From positions 2,849,501-2,913,500 of the forward strand of contig NZ_BDEL01000001.1 in the NCBI RefSeq assembly GCF_001685485.1: a stretch of DNA of 64,000 nt, read 5' to 3'. The notes beneath the pieces were generated by a model, which was given only the letters and a program-made list of their open reading frames with translations, did no database searches and was not told the origin of the DNA. Below, one piece after another: positions 19,135 to 29,048 of this stretch. Position 1 is the first letter of the stretch; each line of letters opens with the position of its first letter. The DNA is from Formosa haliotis. GTDB taxonomy: Bacteria; Bacteroidota; Bacteroidia; Flavobacteriales; Flavobacteriaceae. The translations under genes were made by a program, and so were the position numbers.

Positions 19135-19566
19135 ATGTCTTATTCAAAATTATTTGATAGCGGATTTACAGAGCGTAATAAAGATCATTTTGCGGCTATT
19201 GTTCGTGTAGCTATGGATGATGGTATAATTTCTAATGATGAAAAAGCATTCTTAGATCGATTGGCTAGAAATTTACACATACATGATAACGATTACGAGC
19301 AAATTTTAAAGGATTATAAATCGCACCCTATAAATCCACCAGTAGATTATACTAGACGATTAGAGCGTTTATACGATTTGGCGCGTATGGTCGCTGTAGA
19401 TCATATTAAAGGAGATCACGAGGAAATACTAATTCGTAAAATTGGTATAGGTCTAGGGTTTTCTCCAGAAAATGTAAAGTATATTGTAGATAAAGCTTTA
19501 ACACTGGTAACAGATGGTGTTGATTTAGACACCTTTATTGAAGAAATAAAATTAATGAACAGATAA
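19135..19566 (+). CDS. TerB-like helical protein
   Basis: 143 residues, entirely helical in character, with the acidic metal-binding pattern of the TerB/tellurite-resistance fold: AMDDGIISNDEKAFLDRLA early, and VDHIKGDHEEILIRKIGIGLGF later. In other bacteria TerB domains are linked to metal sensing and envelope stress. Here it is single and faces fbp convergently with a shared terminator between. Confidence 0.7.
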   Translation: MSYSKLFDSGFTERNKDHFAAIVRVAMDDGIISNDEKAFLDRLARNLHIHDNDYEQILKDYKSHPINPPVDYTRRLERLYDLARMVAVDHIKGDHEEILIRKIGIGLGFSPENVKYIVDKALTLVTDGVDLDTFIEEIKLMNR

Positions 19567-19590
19567 TAAAGTCTGTTTTTACGATATAAA

Positions 19591-19619
19591 AAAAGCGATC
19601 ATATTGAATGATCGCTTTT
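19591..19619 (+). terminator. Bidirectional terminator between the TerB-like gene and fbp
   Basis: 12-bp stem (AAAAGCGATCAT and complement) with a 5-base loop, flanked by A and T runs on both sides, so it can serve both convergent genes. Confidence 0.85.
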
Positions 19620-19634
19620 TTTTATGGGCTTTAA

Positions 19635-20642
19635 TTACTTTGCGTTACGCATAAATTCTTCAGCTTTTTCAACCATGTGTTTACTTCCACAAATAAAAGG
19701 AACACGTTCGTGTAATTCTGTAGGTTTTATATCCATTATACGATTAAAACCATCGCTAGCTTTTCCGTTAGCTTGTTCGGCCAAGAATGCCATTGGGTTA
19801 CATTCGTAAAGTAAACGTAATTTTCCTTTTTCGTTTTTAGAACTTTTAGGGTATAAATAAATTCCTCCTTTAATCATGTTTCTATGGAAATCTGATACTA
19901 ACGATCCAATGTATCTAGAAGTATAAGGTCTGTCGCCTTCATCTTTTTGGCAATACTTAATGTAGTCTTTTATACCTTGAGGGAAATGAATATAGTTTCC
20001 TTCGTTACACGAGTAAATATTTCCATCTACAGGAAAAGACATGTCTGGATGCGACAAGTAAAATGTTCCAATAGCAGGGTTTAACGTAAAACCGTTAACA
20101 CCGGCACCAGTAGTATACACTAACATAGTAGAAGTACCGTAAACAATATATCCGGCAGCAACTTGTTGGTTACCTTCTTGCAAGAAATCGTCTATAGTAA
20201 CAGGAGTTCCAATAGGAGTAACACGTCTGTAAACAGAAAAAATAGTTCCTACAGATACGTTTACATCGATATTAGAAGAGCCATCTAAAGGGTCTATTAA
20301 TACCACATATTTATTCTGGTTATTAGAATCTAAACTGTTAATTGAAATAAAATCGTCTTCCTCTTCACTAGCAATTCCACAAACAATATTTCTATTGGTT
20401 AAGGTTTGAATAAAGGTGTCGTTAGCATACACATCTAGTTTTTGCTGATCTTCACCTTGTATATTTACATCGCCGGCTAATCCTATAATATCTACTAATC
20501 CCGCTTTATTTACTTCGTAGTTTACAACCTTTGCGGCTAAACGGATGGAGTTAAGTAATCGTGTTAATTCACCTGTGGTGTATTTAAAAGCGTGTTGGTG
20601 TTCGATAATAAATTCACCTAATGTTTTGTTCTTTTTTGACAT
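19635..20642 (-). CDS. fbp: Fructose-1,6-bisphosphatase class 1
   Basis: 335 residues, standard length. It hydrolyses fructose-1,6-bisphosphate in gluconeogenesis. The metal-binding SEEEDDF, the [26 protein letters not shown] segment (split signature DPLDGSSN) and the substrate-binding [12 protein letters not shown] and [21 protein letters not shown] regions are clear. Confidence 0.96.
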   Translation of the reverse strand: MSKKNKTLGEFIIEHQHAFKYTTGELTRLLNSIRLAAKVVNYEVNKAGLVDIIGLAGDVNIQGEDQQKLDVYANDTFIQTLTNRNIVCGIASEEEDDFISINSLDSNNQNKYVVLIDPLDGSSNIDVNVSVGTIFSVYRRVTPIGTPVTIDDFLQEGNQQVAAGYIVYGTSTMLVYTTGAGVNGFTLNPAIGTFYLSHPDMSFPVDGNIYSCNEGNYIHFPQGIKDYIKYCQKDEGDRPYTSRYIGSLVSDFHRNMIKGGIYLYPKSSKNEKGKLRLLYECNPMAFLAEQANGKASDGFNRIMDIKPTELHERVPFICGSKHMVEKAEEFMRNAK

Positions 20643-20729
20643 TGTATGAGTAGCGTTTGTTTGTGCAAATATCGTGTTTTTTGTTAAATTACAACGTTTG
20701 AGTTAAAATTATAATCCACACATTTTACA

Positions 20730-20737
20730 TATATTTG
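20730..20737 (+). promoter_or_regulatory. Putative -7 promoter box for the acetyltransferase-aspartate kinase pair
   Basis: TATATTTG matches TAnnTTTG and lies 19 bases before the ATG at 20756. A TTTG upstream at 20697 is too far away for the usual -33 spacing. Confidence 0.4.
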
Positions 20738-20755
20738 AAGTCTTAAAAAAATATT

Positions 20756-21235
20756 ATGAATTTTAAAATTAGACCGGCAAAAATTGAAGATATGTCGGCA
20801 GTATTGCAATTAATTAATGAATTAGCAATTTTTGAAAAAGAGCCAAATGCGGTAGAAGTCACTTTAAGCGATTTAGAACGTGATGGATTTGGAGAACAAC
20901 CTTTATTTAAGTGTTTTGTAGCCGAAGTTGAGGGCGAAGTAAAAGGTATTGCATTGGTGTATAATAGGTATTCTACATGGAAAGGACCTATAATTCATTT
21001 AGAAGATTTAATTGTAAACAAAGATTTTAGAGGAACAGGAATGGGTACAGCTTTGCTTAACGAAGTTGTGAAATATGGCCATAGTCGTGGAGCCAAACGT
21101 ATTAATTGGGAAGTTATAGATTGGAACCAGCCAGCCATTGCTTTTTACGAAAGTAAAGGGGCTACCGTATTACGCGACTGGGATGTGGTGCAATTAAATG
21201 AAGCGGCTATAAAATCTTATATCGATAAGCTGTAA
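20756..21235 (+). CDS. GNAT N-acetyltransferase (diamine acetyltransferase-like)
   Basis: 159 residues. It begins MNFKIRPAKIEDMSAVLQLI and has the GNAT acetyl-CoA loop in LEDLIVNKDFRGTGMGTALLNE (R-G-x-G-x-G/A pattern) followed by INWEVIDWNQPAIAFYESKGA, which resembles the spermidine/spermine acetyltransferase subfamily. Substrate not determinable. The aspartate kinase gene starts one base after its stop, so the two are surely co-transcribed. Confidence 0.88.
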   Translation: MNFKIRPAKIEDMSAVLQLINELAIFEKEPNAVEVTLSDLERDGFGEQPLFKCFVAEVEGEVKGIALVYNRYSTWKGPIIHLEDLIVNKDFRGTGMGTALLNEVVKYGHSRGAKRINWEVIDWNQPAIAFYESKGATVLRDWDVVQLNEAAIKSYIDKL

Positions 21236-21236
21236 C

Positions 21237-22484
21237 ATGAAAGTATTTAAATTTGGAGGCGCTTCTGTAAAAGATGCTGCTAGTGTTAAAAATCTTGCAC
21301 AGATTTTAAAACACTATGCAGACAAAAACACAGTGGTTATCGTGTCTGCAATGGGAAAAATGACGAATGCTTTTGAAGGCCTTATAGATAATTATCTTAA
21401 TAACAGTTCAGATTTAGAAGCCTCTATAATGGCTATCCAGCAGTATCACCATACGATAGCTTCAGACCTTTTTTCAGATTTAAATCATCCAATTTTTAAA
21501 GCCATACAAACACATTTTGACGCTTTAACTTCTATTTTAAACACTAACGATTCTACCGATTTCGATTTTGTTTACGATCAAATTATTGGTTTCGGCGAAT
21601 TGCTGTCTACTACCATTGTAAGTGCCTATTTAAACGATTTTGGTGTAGAAAACAAATGGTTAGATGTCCGCGATTTTATAAAAACCGATTCCAATTATAG
21701 GCGAGCCACAGTAGATTGGGAAGTCACCACTCGTTTAATAGAACCCTTGCAGAGCGTCTCCTCGATGGTAGTTACCCAGGGATTTTTAGGAAGTCATACA
21801 AAACATACCACCACTTTAGGGCGAGAAGGTAGCGATTACAGTGCTGCGATTTTTGCATATGGTTTACACGCAGAAAGTGTAACGATCTGGAAAGATGTGC
21901 CCGGGGTTTTAAATGCCGACCCTAGACATTTTCTAGAAGCTCAACTTTTAGAACAATTGTCTTATCGCGAAGCTATAGAGCTAGCTTTTTACGGTGCCAG
22001 TGTTATTCATCCTAAAACGCTGCAACCTTTGCAACAAAAAGGAATTCCGTTATTTGTAAAATCATTTTTAAATCCGGAAGCAAAAGGCACTAAAGTACAA
22101 GCAGAAAATGGCAATACACCTCAGATTCCGTGTTATATAGTTAAGAAAAATCAACTATTAATTGGTTTAACTTCTTTAGATTTTTCATACATTGTAGAAG
22201 AGAATATCAGCGATATTTTTAATATTTTACATCTTTTTAAAATGAAAGTTGATCTTATTCAGAATTCAGCCATTAGTTTTTCTGTATGTGTAGAAGATGG
22301 TTTTCATAACATAGAACAGGTTGTAAAACATTTTCAAATTAAATATAAAGTAACACTAGTTAAAAACGTTTCACTTTATACCGTTAGGCATTATAATGCC
22401 GAAGCCATTGCTTTAATTGAAAAAAATAAAGATATTTTACTAAAACAACGCACTCAAGATACGGTTCAAATAGTAACTATTTAA
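21237..22484 (+). CDS. Aspartate kinase
   Basis: 415 residues. It phosphorylates L-aspartate at the head of the Lys/Thr/Met pathway. MKVFKFGGASVKDAASV carries the KFGGxS nucleotide motif; TTLGREGSDYSAAIFA and WKDVPGVLNADPR are the Asp- and ATP-binding signatures; the C-terminal 110 residues look like ACT regulatory repeats. It is monofunctional (no homoserine dehydrogenase domain). Confidence 0.92.
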   Translation: MKVFKFGGASVKDAASVKNLAQILKHYADKNTVVIVSAMGKMTNAFEGLIDNYLNNSSDLEASIMAIQQYHHTIASDLFSDLNHPIFKAIQTHFDALTSILNTNDSTDFDFVYDQIIGFGELLSTTIVSAYLNDFGVENKWLDVRDFIKTDSNYRRATVDWEVTTRLIEPLQSVSSMVVTQGFLGSHTKHTTTLGREGSDYSAAIFAYGLHAESVTIWKDVPGVLNADPRHFLEAQLLEQLSYREAIELAFYGASVIHPKTLQPLQQKGIPLFVKSFLNPEAKGTKVQAENGNTPQIPCYIVKKNQLLIGLTSLDFSYIVEENISDIFNILHLFKMKVDLIQNSAISFSVCVEDGFHNIEQVVKHFQIKYKVTLVKNVSLYTVRHYNAEAIALIEKNKDILLKQRTQDTVQIVTI

Positions 22485-22505
22485 ACAATTCACTACATTT
22501 GCTGC

Positions 22506-24356
22506 ATGGCTAAAAAGATAGAAAAAGGATTAGTAACTCCAAAGGAGATAGCAAAAGCTATTAAGGCCGATAAATTCGGGTTTTTTGGGACTTTTGCCGG
22601 ATGGGGATTGATGAAACTCCTTAGAATTTCTAGATTAAATAAAATTTATTTACGGAATAAACATTTATCTAATGTTGAGTTTCTGGACAGTATATTAGAC
22701 GAATTTAAAGTTAAGTTCGAAATCCCTGAAGAAGATTTAAAGCGCTTGCCAAAAGACGGAGCGTTTATAACAGTTTCTAATCATCCGTTAGGAGGGATTG
22801 ATGGTATTTTATTATTAAAATTAATGCTAGAACAGCGCCCCGATTATAAAATTATGGCGAATTTCTTGTTACACCGTATCGAGCCCTTGAAGCCATTTGT
22901 TATGCCTGTTAACCCGTTTGAAGACAGGAAAGACATACAGTCTAGTGTTGCTGGTTTTAAAAATGCTTTGTCGCATTTACGCGACGGTCATCCGTTGGGT
23001 GTATTTCCTGCAGGTGAAGTCTCTACCTACCGCGAAGGGAAATTGGTAGTAGATCGCCCTTGGGAAGCCGCGGCTTTAAAATTGGTAAAACGTGCCGAAG
23101 TACCTGTAGTGCCAATTTATTTTCACGCTAAAAATAGTAAGTTGTTTTACGAACTTTCTAAAATGAGCGATACCTTAAGAACGGCAAAATTACCTTCGGA
23201 ATTACTTAACCAAAAACGTCGTATAATTAAAGTGCGTATTGGAAAAGCAATTACGGTTTCAGACCAAAAGGAGCATGCCACTTTACCTGAATTTTCGGAA
23301 TTTTTAAGACGAAAAACCTATATGTTAGCCAATGCTTTCGAGGAAAAGTCTAAAATTCTAGACAGTTTAACGTCTACTTTAAATTTAAAGTCTACAAAGC
23401 CTCCAGCACGTATTGTAACTCCGGTAGATTCTATTTTAATGAATGAAGAGGTCGATCATTTACGAACTTCAGATTGTCGTTTGCTACAAAGTAAGAATTA
23501 CGAGGTGTTTTTGGCATCAGCAAAAGAAATACCTAATATCCTTCGTGAAATTGGTCGTTTGCGTGAAATAACATTTCGTGAAGTTGGCGAAGGGACTAAC
23601 GAATCTATAGATTTAGATAAGTTTGATAGTTACTATCACCATATGTTTCTTTGGGATGACGAGCAGAAAGTAATTGCGGGGGCCTATAGAATGGGACTTG
23701 GTTCCGAAATTTATAAAAAGTTTGGAATAGACGGATTTTATCTTCAAGATTTATTCCGATTCGAGCCTGAATTACATAAAATGATGAGCGAATCTATAGA
23801 AATGGGTCGCGCATTTATAATTAAAGAATTTCAATTAAAACCGATGCCGTTGTTTTTACTTTGGCGAGGAATTGTGCACACCACATTAAGATACCCAGAG
23901 CATAAATATTTAATAGGCGGGGTAAGTATTAGTAATCAGTTTTCTAATTTTTCGAAATCCTTGATGATCGAATTTATGAAATCGCACTATTACGATCCAT
24001 ATGTGGCGCAATATGTGCATCCTAAAAAAGAGTTTAAGGTTAAACTAAAAGATGCAGATAAGGATTTTGTTTTCGATTCTACGGAAGCCGATTTAAATAA
24101 ATTCGATAAAATTATTGATGAGGTAGAACCAGGAAATTTAAGATTACCAGTACTCCTTAAAAAGTATATTAAACAGAATGCAAGGTTAGTGGCCTTTAAT
24201 GTGGACCCCTTATTTAATAATGCCGTAGATGGTTTGATGTATATAAAAATAGCCGACTTACCAGAAAGTACGGTACGCCCTGTTATGGAAGAGTTTCAAG
24301 AAGAATTGGAACGCAGATTCTCGGGGAATGGAGGCGAACCACCACAGCATACCTAA
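22506..24356 (+). CDS. Bifunctional acyltransferase fusion (PlsC-like + GNAT), OlsF-type ornithine/amino-lipid synthase
   Basis: 616 residues. Residues about 70-270 are a PlsC/lysophospholipid acyltransferase domain with VSNHPLGGIDGI (His at 93) and a later VFPAGEVST motif. Residues about 325-600 resemble the OlsB-type GNAT N-acyltransferase (EIGRLREITFREVGEGTNES, then DLFRFEPELHKM, and GRAFIIKEFQ). The fusion matches OlsF, described in Flavobacterium johnsoniae and Serratia, which makes ornithine lipid by N- then O-acylation. A glycine-lipid role cannot be excluded. Confidence 0.85.
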   Translation: MAKKIEKGLVTPKEIAKAIKADKFGFFGTFAGWGLMKLLRISRLNKIYLRNKHLSNVEFLDSILDEFKVKFEIPEEDLKRLPKDGAFITVSNHPLGGIDGILLLKLMLEQRPDYKIMANFLLHRIEPLKPFVMPVNPFEDRKDIQSSVAGFKNALSHLRDGHPLGVFPAGEVSTYREGKLVVDRPWEAAALKLVKRAEVPVVPIYFHAKNSKLFYELSKMSDTLRTAKLPSELLNQKRRIIKVRIGKAITVSDQKEHATLPEFSEFLRRKTYMLANAFEEKSKILDSLTSTLNLKSTKPPARIVTPVDSILMNEEVDHLRTSDCRLLQSKNYEVFLASAKEIPNILREIGRLREITFREVGEGTNESIDLDKFDSYYHHMFLWDDEQKVIAGAYRMGLGSEIYKKFGIDGFYLQDLFRFEPELHKMMSESIEMGRAFIIKEFQLKPMPLFLLWRGIVHTTLRYPEHKYLIGGVSISNQFSNFSKSLMIEFMKSHYYDPYVAQYVHPKKEFKVKLKDADKDFVFDSTEADLNKFDKIIDEVEPGNLRLPVLLKKYIKQNARLVAFNVDPLFNNAVDGLMYIKIADLPESTVRPVMEEFQEELERRFSGNGGEPPQHT

Positions 24357-24856
24357 AATTTTAATACAAGATAATCTAAGAATGATGTTTGCTTAAAATC
24401 TTGATTTTTTTTAAAAGCATTTAAATAAACATCATTTTTGGGTTTTATAGCTTGCTTTAGCGAGAGCAAACCTTCTGTGATTTTGATTTCTGAAATGAAA
24501 CCCCATATCGTTCTGCTATATTTAAATTAAGCTTTAACCATATTTTGGTAACCCCATTTTTTTGTTTGTAGGGAGCTTCAAGATTACGACTTAAAAATCA
24601 TAACCGATCAAAAACATGCATAACCTATTTAAACGGTATGCTCGTGGTTCTCTAAATGCGTTAATATTCCTCGCGATATCGTTCCTAAGTCTTATTAACT
24701 TTAAGTTTCTTTGACTAGTTATTTAAAAAGGAATCTGCTCCAGGTCTAATTGCTAGCAAACACTAAACTTATATTAAACTCTACTCACGTCTGCTAATTT
24801 AATATCATTTTTGCAAGCTTATAAGATCCTTGTAGCGGTTTATTAATAAAATAAAT
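24357..24856. other. 500-base intergenic region
   Basis: No credible gene on either strand. It holds a terminator-like hairpin just after the OlsF-type gene (24381-24436). The remaining 420 bases before the AsmA gene show stops in every frame and no promoter-like motif I trust. It may be a decayed gene. Confidence 0.5.
24381..24440 (+). terminator. Possible terminator after the OlsF-type gene
   Basis: AATGATGTTT at 24381 pairs with AAACATCATT at 24427, with weaker inner pairing (GCTT/AAGC), and a T run follows. The loop is large, so support is moderate. Confidence 0.45.
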
Positions 24857-27523
24857 ATGAAAAAGACACTCAAAATTATAGGTATTGTAATCGGATTGCT
24901 TTTGGTTTTTCTTATTGCTGCTCCTTTTCTATTTGAAGACAAAATATTAAACATTGTAAAGCAGACTATTAACAAAAATATCGATGCAGAATTCGATTTT
25001 GCCGATGCCGATATTAGTTTTATTCGTAGTTTTCCAGAACTTAGCGTAGCCGTTAACGATATGCATATTGTTAATACAGGCGCATTTTCTGGGCAAACGT
25101 TAGTATCAGCCAAAGCCGCCAATATTACAGTACCTCTAAATCAGCTTTTTAAGGATGAAGGTGAGCCATATACAGTAAATGCATTTAGTATTGATGGTGC
25201 CGTTTTAAATATACTTGTAGATAAAAATGGCAATGTGAATTACGACATCGCTAAAAAAGGTGAGGTCGAAGCTCCAAAGCAAAACAATACCGAAACATCA
25301 GAGATAGCGCTTTCAATTCAACATTACGAAATCACAAATACACAAATTAAATACCTTGACGAACAAGGCGGTATTCATGTGGAACTAAACGATTTTAACC
25401 ATTCGGGAACTGGTGATTTGTCGGCAATCGTTTCAGAATTAGACACCAAAACAAGTGGGAAATTATCGTTAGATATGGGAGGTACGAATTATTTAAAAAA
25501 TACTCCTATTAAATTAGACGCTAAACTAGGTGTAGATTTAGAGCAAAATACATATACATTTCTAGAAAATACAGCTTTAATTAATCAGTTAGAATTGGTT
25601 TTTGATGGGGTTGTAAAAGTTAATGAGGGCAGTCAGGATATCAATCTTACATTTAAAACGCCCTCGACAGATTTTAAAAACTTTTTAGCCCTAATTCCGG
25701 AAGCATACTCTAAAGAAATTGATCAGGTGCAAACCACAGGGGATTTTGCGGTTGATGGTCAGATAAACGGAACGCTAGATGAAACACATATACCTAAGTT
25801 CAATATTGGCATAACCTCAAACAATGCATCTTTTAAATATCCAGATTTGCCAGAATCGGTATCTCAAATAACAATCGATACAAAAATTGCTAACAATACT
25901 GGGGTGAAAGAAGATACTTATGTTAATATTAATGCCCTTAGTTTTAAAATAGCACAAGATGTGTTTAATGCCAATGCGAGTATCAAGGAGTTAATGGGTA
26001 ATCCATTGGTGAATGCCAATTTAAAAGGACGCATAAATTTAAGTAAACTATCGCAAGCTTACCCATTTTCGGTAGAGCAGCAATTACAAGGGATTTTAGA
26101 TGCCGATATTCATACGGCTTTCGATATGAAATCTGTAGAAGAGGGCAGGTATCAAGATACAAGAAACAAGGGATCTTTAAAATTAAGCAATTTCGAAATT
26201 AATTCTGAAGAACAGATTCATCCTATTCAAATTTCTAAAGCAGATTTAAGTTTTAATAGCGAAGATGTTGGTTTGAATGCTTTTGAAGCCAAAACGGGTA
26301 GTACCGATTTGTCGGCTACCGGAACAATTAAAAATGTATTGGGTTATATGTTTAACAACGAGGTTTTAAAAGGTGATTTTAAGCTGAATTCCAAAACTTT
26401 TGCAGTTAATGATTTTATGACGAAAGCTATTTCAGACGATAATTCCGAAGCAAAAACAGATACCCCAAGAGACCTTGAGACAGAAAAATCTAAGCAAGCT
26501 ACAGGTGCAGAACATATTAAAATTCCCGCTTTTTTAGATGCAACTATTGTAGCCAATGCACAACAGGTTATTTACGACGATTTAATCTTAGAGCAAGCAT
26601 CCGGAATCTTAGTTATTAAGGATGAAACGGTAAAGATTTCAAATTTTAAATCGAATATTTTTGATGGCCAGATTGGTTTAGATGGGATGGTCGCTACAAA
26701 GTCGGAGACTCCAACATTTAATTTTAAATTGAATATGAATCAACTTGATATGGCTAAGTCTTTTAAAGGATTAGACATGTTAAAAGCAATAGCCCCAATA
26801 GCGCAAGCGTTTCAGGGTGTTTTAAATTCTAAATTCGAATTTAATGGCGATTTAAATTCAGATTTTACTCCAAATTTAAATACCATTTCGGGTACTGCTT
26901 TGGCCGAAGTTTTGGTCAATGATGTTACTCCAGAAGAAAACCAGGTGCTTTCTAGCTTAGTAGATCGCTTAACGTTTTTAAATTTTAAAGAAGGCGAAAC
27001 CAAAACCATAAAAACTACCTTAAGTTTTAGCGATGGTCAGGTTCATGTACCACCGTTTAACCTTAAATTCGACGATATTGCCGTTCAGGTTTCTGGGCGT
27101 CACGGATTTGACCAGTCTATAGATTATCGAGCAACTTTTGATGTGCCTGCAAAATATTTAGGAAAAGAGGCCCAAAAGCTGTTGACTAAGTTAGACGATA
27201 CCGAAGCTCAAAATATAACCGTACCGGTAACCGCCGATATTGGTGGGCGAGTGAATAGCCCGTCGATTTCTACAGATTTAAATGCTACTGTCTCTGCATT
27301 ATCTAATAAAATAGTAGACATGCAAAAAGATAAATTACTTAACGAAGGTGCAAATAAAGTTACCGAGGCTTTAAATAGTTTCTTAAAAGGTAGTGATGAA
27401 AAAGATGGTGATAAAACCACGGATTCCAATAAATCTAAAGATTCCGTGAGCCAAGATCGTATAAAAAAGGCAGCCGATAATTTATTAAATGGCCTGTTTA
27501 AATCGCGTAAAGAATCAGAGTAA
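24857..27523 (+). CDS. AsmA family envelope protein
   Basis: 888 residues. One N-terminal transmembrane helix (ITL-type: IIGIVIGLLLVFLIAAPFLF) anchors a long periplasmic beta-rich body. The AsmA signature is seen both N-terminally (ISFIRSFPELSVAVNDM) and in the C-terminal AsmA domain (ISGTALAEVLVNDVTPEENQVLS and FDDIAVQVSGRHGFDQ). AsmA-like proteins are thought to move phospholipids between membranes. The C-terminus is Lys/Asp/Ser-rich. Confidence 0.88.
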   Translation: MKKTLKIIGIVIGLLLVFLIAAPFLFEDKILNIVKQTINKNIDAEFDFADADISFIRSFPELSVAVNDMHIVNTGAFSGQTLVSAKAANITVPLNQLFKDEGEPYTVNAFSIDGAVLNILVDKNGNVNYDIAKKGEVEAPKQNNTETSEIALSIQHYEITNTQIKYLDEQGGIHVELNDFNHSGTGDLSAIVSELDTKTSGKLSLDMGGTNYLKNTPIKLDAKLGVDLEQNTYTFLENTALINQLELVFDGVVKVNEGSQDINLTFKTPSTDFKNFLALIPEAYSKEIDQVQTTGDFAVDGQINGTLDETHIPKFNIGITSNNASFKYPDLPESVSQITIDTKIANNTGVKEDTYVNINALSFKIAQDVFNANASIKELMGNPLVNANLKGRINLSKLSQAYPFSVEQQLQGILDADIHTAFDMKSVEEGRYQDTRNKGSLKLSNFEINSEEQIHPIQISKADLSFNSEDVGLNAFEAKTGSTDLSATGTIKNVLGYMFNNEVLKGDFKLNSKTFAVNDFMTKAISDDNSEAKTDTPRDLETEKSKQATGAEHIKIPAFLDATIVANAQQVIYDDLILEQASGILVIKDETVKISNFKSNIFDGQIGLDGMVATKSETPTFNFKLNMNQLDMAKSFKGLDMLKAIAPIAQAFQGVLNSKFEFNGDLNSDFTPNLNTISGTALAEVLVNDVTPEENQVLSSLVDRLTFLNFKEGETKTIKTTLSFSDGQVHVPPFNLKFDDIAVQVSGRHGFDQSIDYRATFDVPAKYLGKEAQKLLTKLDDTEAQNITVPVTADIGGRVNSPSISTDLNATVSALSNKIVDMQKDKLLNEGANKVTEALNSFLKGSDEKDGDKTTDSNKSKDSVSQDRIKKAADNLLNGLFKSRKESE

Positions 27524-27542
27524 GAAAAGGAGTTAAATATTT

Positions 27543-27580
27543 AAAAAGCCTTCAAAAAATTAATTCTGAAGGCCTTTTTT
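27543..27580 (+). terminator. Bidirectional terminator between the AsmA and DUF4870 genes
   Basis: GCCTTCA at 27548 pairs with TGAAGGC at 27567, flanked by five As on the left and six Ts on the right. It lies between two convergent genes. Confidence 0.8.
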
Positions 27581-27584
27581 GCTA

Positions 27585-28595
27585 TTAGATTGAAGAAAAC
27601 CATTCTTGAAATTTATCTCCTACTGCGAATACGGGTTTCATGTTTCCGCCAAGGGCATTAACTAAACTTATAATCCACAATACAAAAGCGAAAATTCCAA
27701 TTAACCATCCTATAAGTGGGATAAAGCTTAATAGTCCCATAATTCCTATTCCTAATGTTTGTCTTATATAAAAAGAAGAATAGGGTGTTTTATTTTGATT
27801 GCTTAATATTAATGCAATTACAAATCCAATAATGGTTAAATGCGCAATAATGGCTACGTTTTTACCATCGGTTAAAATATGTTTGGCATCTTCTGCAAAT
27901 TCGTTTGCTGCTTTTTTACTTTCTTGGGCAAAGTCTGAAGCTTTTCCTTTGGCGTCTTCAAAAGACTTTTTTGCGTCTTCAGAAAACTCATCGGCTTTCT
28001 TTTTGGATTCTTCTGAAAAATGATTTGCTTTTTCTTTTGTCTCGTTAGAATACTCATCGAATTTCTTTTTAGTTTTTTCAGAGAATTCAGAAGCCTCCTT
28101 TTTTAAATCTTCAACATCTTTTTTAATTTCATTTTCAACCTCTTCGACTTTCTTTTTAGTGTCGGCAGCAAATTCGTTTGCTGCTTTTTTGCTATCATCG
28201 GAAAGTTTGTCAAACTCTTTTTTTACTTTATCTGCTGTTTCCGAAGCCTCTTTTTTAAGTTCTGAGGCCTCATTTTTTAGGTCGTTTTCTAATTTTTTAC
28301 CTTCGGCTTTCGACTTTGCAATAAAGTCTTCGGCCTTAGCTTTTGCGTTGTTAATTGATTTTTTACTATCGTTAGAGAGCTCATCAAAGGCCTTTGTAGC
28401 TTCATCATTTAACTCTGAAGCTTCATTTTTAAGGTCGTTTACACCCTCCTTTATATCGTTTTTAAATTCTGAAGCTTTTACTTCAGCATCGTCAATAATT
28501 TCTCGCGTGTCTTCGGTGAATGCATTTGCCTCTTTGTTAATTTCATTTTTAGCATCATCTAACTTATCATCTAGATTTTTATTTTTATCGGCCAT
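27585..28595 (-). CDS. Coiled-coil (LEA/apolipoprotein-like) protein with a DUF4870-type membrane tail
   Basis: 336 residues with two unlike halves. Residues 1-235 are almost only Lys, Glu, Asp, Ala, Ser and Asn in a repeating 11-residue-like pattern (units such as KKANEFAEDAKK and KADEFSEDAKKS) and should form a long amphipathic helix or coiled coil. Residues 236-336 hold about three hydrophobic segments typical of DUF4870 (IAHLTIIGFVIALILS, YIRQTLGIGIMGLLSFIPLI, FVLWIISLVNALGG). The helix may coat membranes or protect against stress; this is inference. Confidence 0.75.
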   Translation of the reverse strand: MADKNKNLDDKLDDAKNEINKEANAFTEDTREIIDDAEVKASEFKNDIKEGVNDLKNEASELNDEATKAFDELSNDSKKSINNAKAKAEDFIAKSKAEGKKLENDLKNEASELKKEASETADKVKKEFDKLSDDSKKAANEFAADTKKKVEEVENEIKKDVEDLKKEASEFSEKTKKKFDEYSNETKEKANHFSEESKKKADEFSEDAKKSFEDAKGKASDFAQESKKAANEFAEDAKHILTDGKNVAIIAHLTIIGFVIALILSNQNKTPYSSFYIRQTLGIGIMGLLSFIPLIGWLIGIFAFVLWIISLVNALGGNMKPVFAVGDKFQEWFSSI

Positions 28596-28652
28596 AAGAC
28601 GGTTGGTTTTAAAGGGTTAGTGAAATAAAGGTAATAAAAAAATTAAATTGAA

Positions 28653-29039
28653 TTACAAAAAAGCAGCATCTATAGGTTCCCAAAGTTCAATCTTATTGCC
28701 TTCGGGGTCTAGAATCCAGCCGAATTTACCATATTCGTATTCTTCTAATTCGCCAACAACAGTCACGCCTTCCTCTTTTAAAACGGCTAGTAATTCAACT
28801 AAATTTTCTACCCTAAAATTCATCATAAAAGGTTTATCGCTAGGGTCGAAATAGTTGGTAGATTCTTTAAAAGGCGACCATTGGGTAGAGCAATTATTAC
28901 CGGTTTTGTCTTTCCACCAAAAGGTGCAGCCGTAATCGTCTACGGGCAGTCCTAAATGTTTGCCGTACCACGCTTTGGTAGCTTCTGGGTTTTTGGTTTT
29001 AAAAAAAATGCCGCCTAGTCCTGTTACACGTTTTTTCAT
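28653..29039 (-). CDS. VOC (glyoxalase/bleomycin-resistance) family protein
   Basis: About 128 residues from ATG 29037-29039 (MKKRVTGLGGIFFKTKNPEA); an ATG three codons earlier at 29048 is also possible. The paired beta-alpha-beta-beta-beta modules of the VOC fold are suggested by IFFKTKNPEATKAWYGKHLGL and the C-terminal GWILDPEGNKIELWEP with a metal-binding Glu. Substrate unknown. It follows the DUF1801 gene with almost no gap. Confidence 0.85.
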   Translation of the reverse strand: MKKRVTGLGGIFFKTKNPEATKAWYGKHLGLPVDDYGCTFWWKDKTGNNCSTQWSPFKESTNYFDPSDKPFMMNFRVENLVELLAVLKEEGVTVVGELEEYEYGKFGWILDPEGNKIELWEPIDAAFL

Positions 29040-29048
29040 GGTATACAT

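Noticed and set aside
24441..24856. Hidden gene upstream of the AsmA gene
   Set aside because: Both strands have frequent stops and no convincing start, so it was left as noncoding or decayed DNA.
28159..28620. 153-codon plus-strand ORF opposite the coiled-coil gene
   Set aside because: It is the antisense shadow of Lys/Glu/Asp/Ser-rich repeats, giving an implausible Ser/Phe/Ala-rich product.
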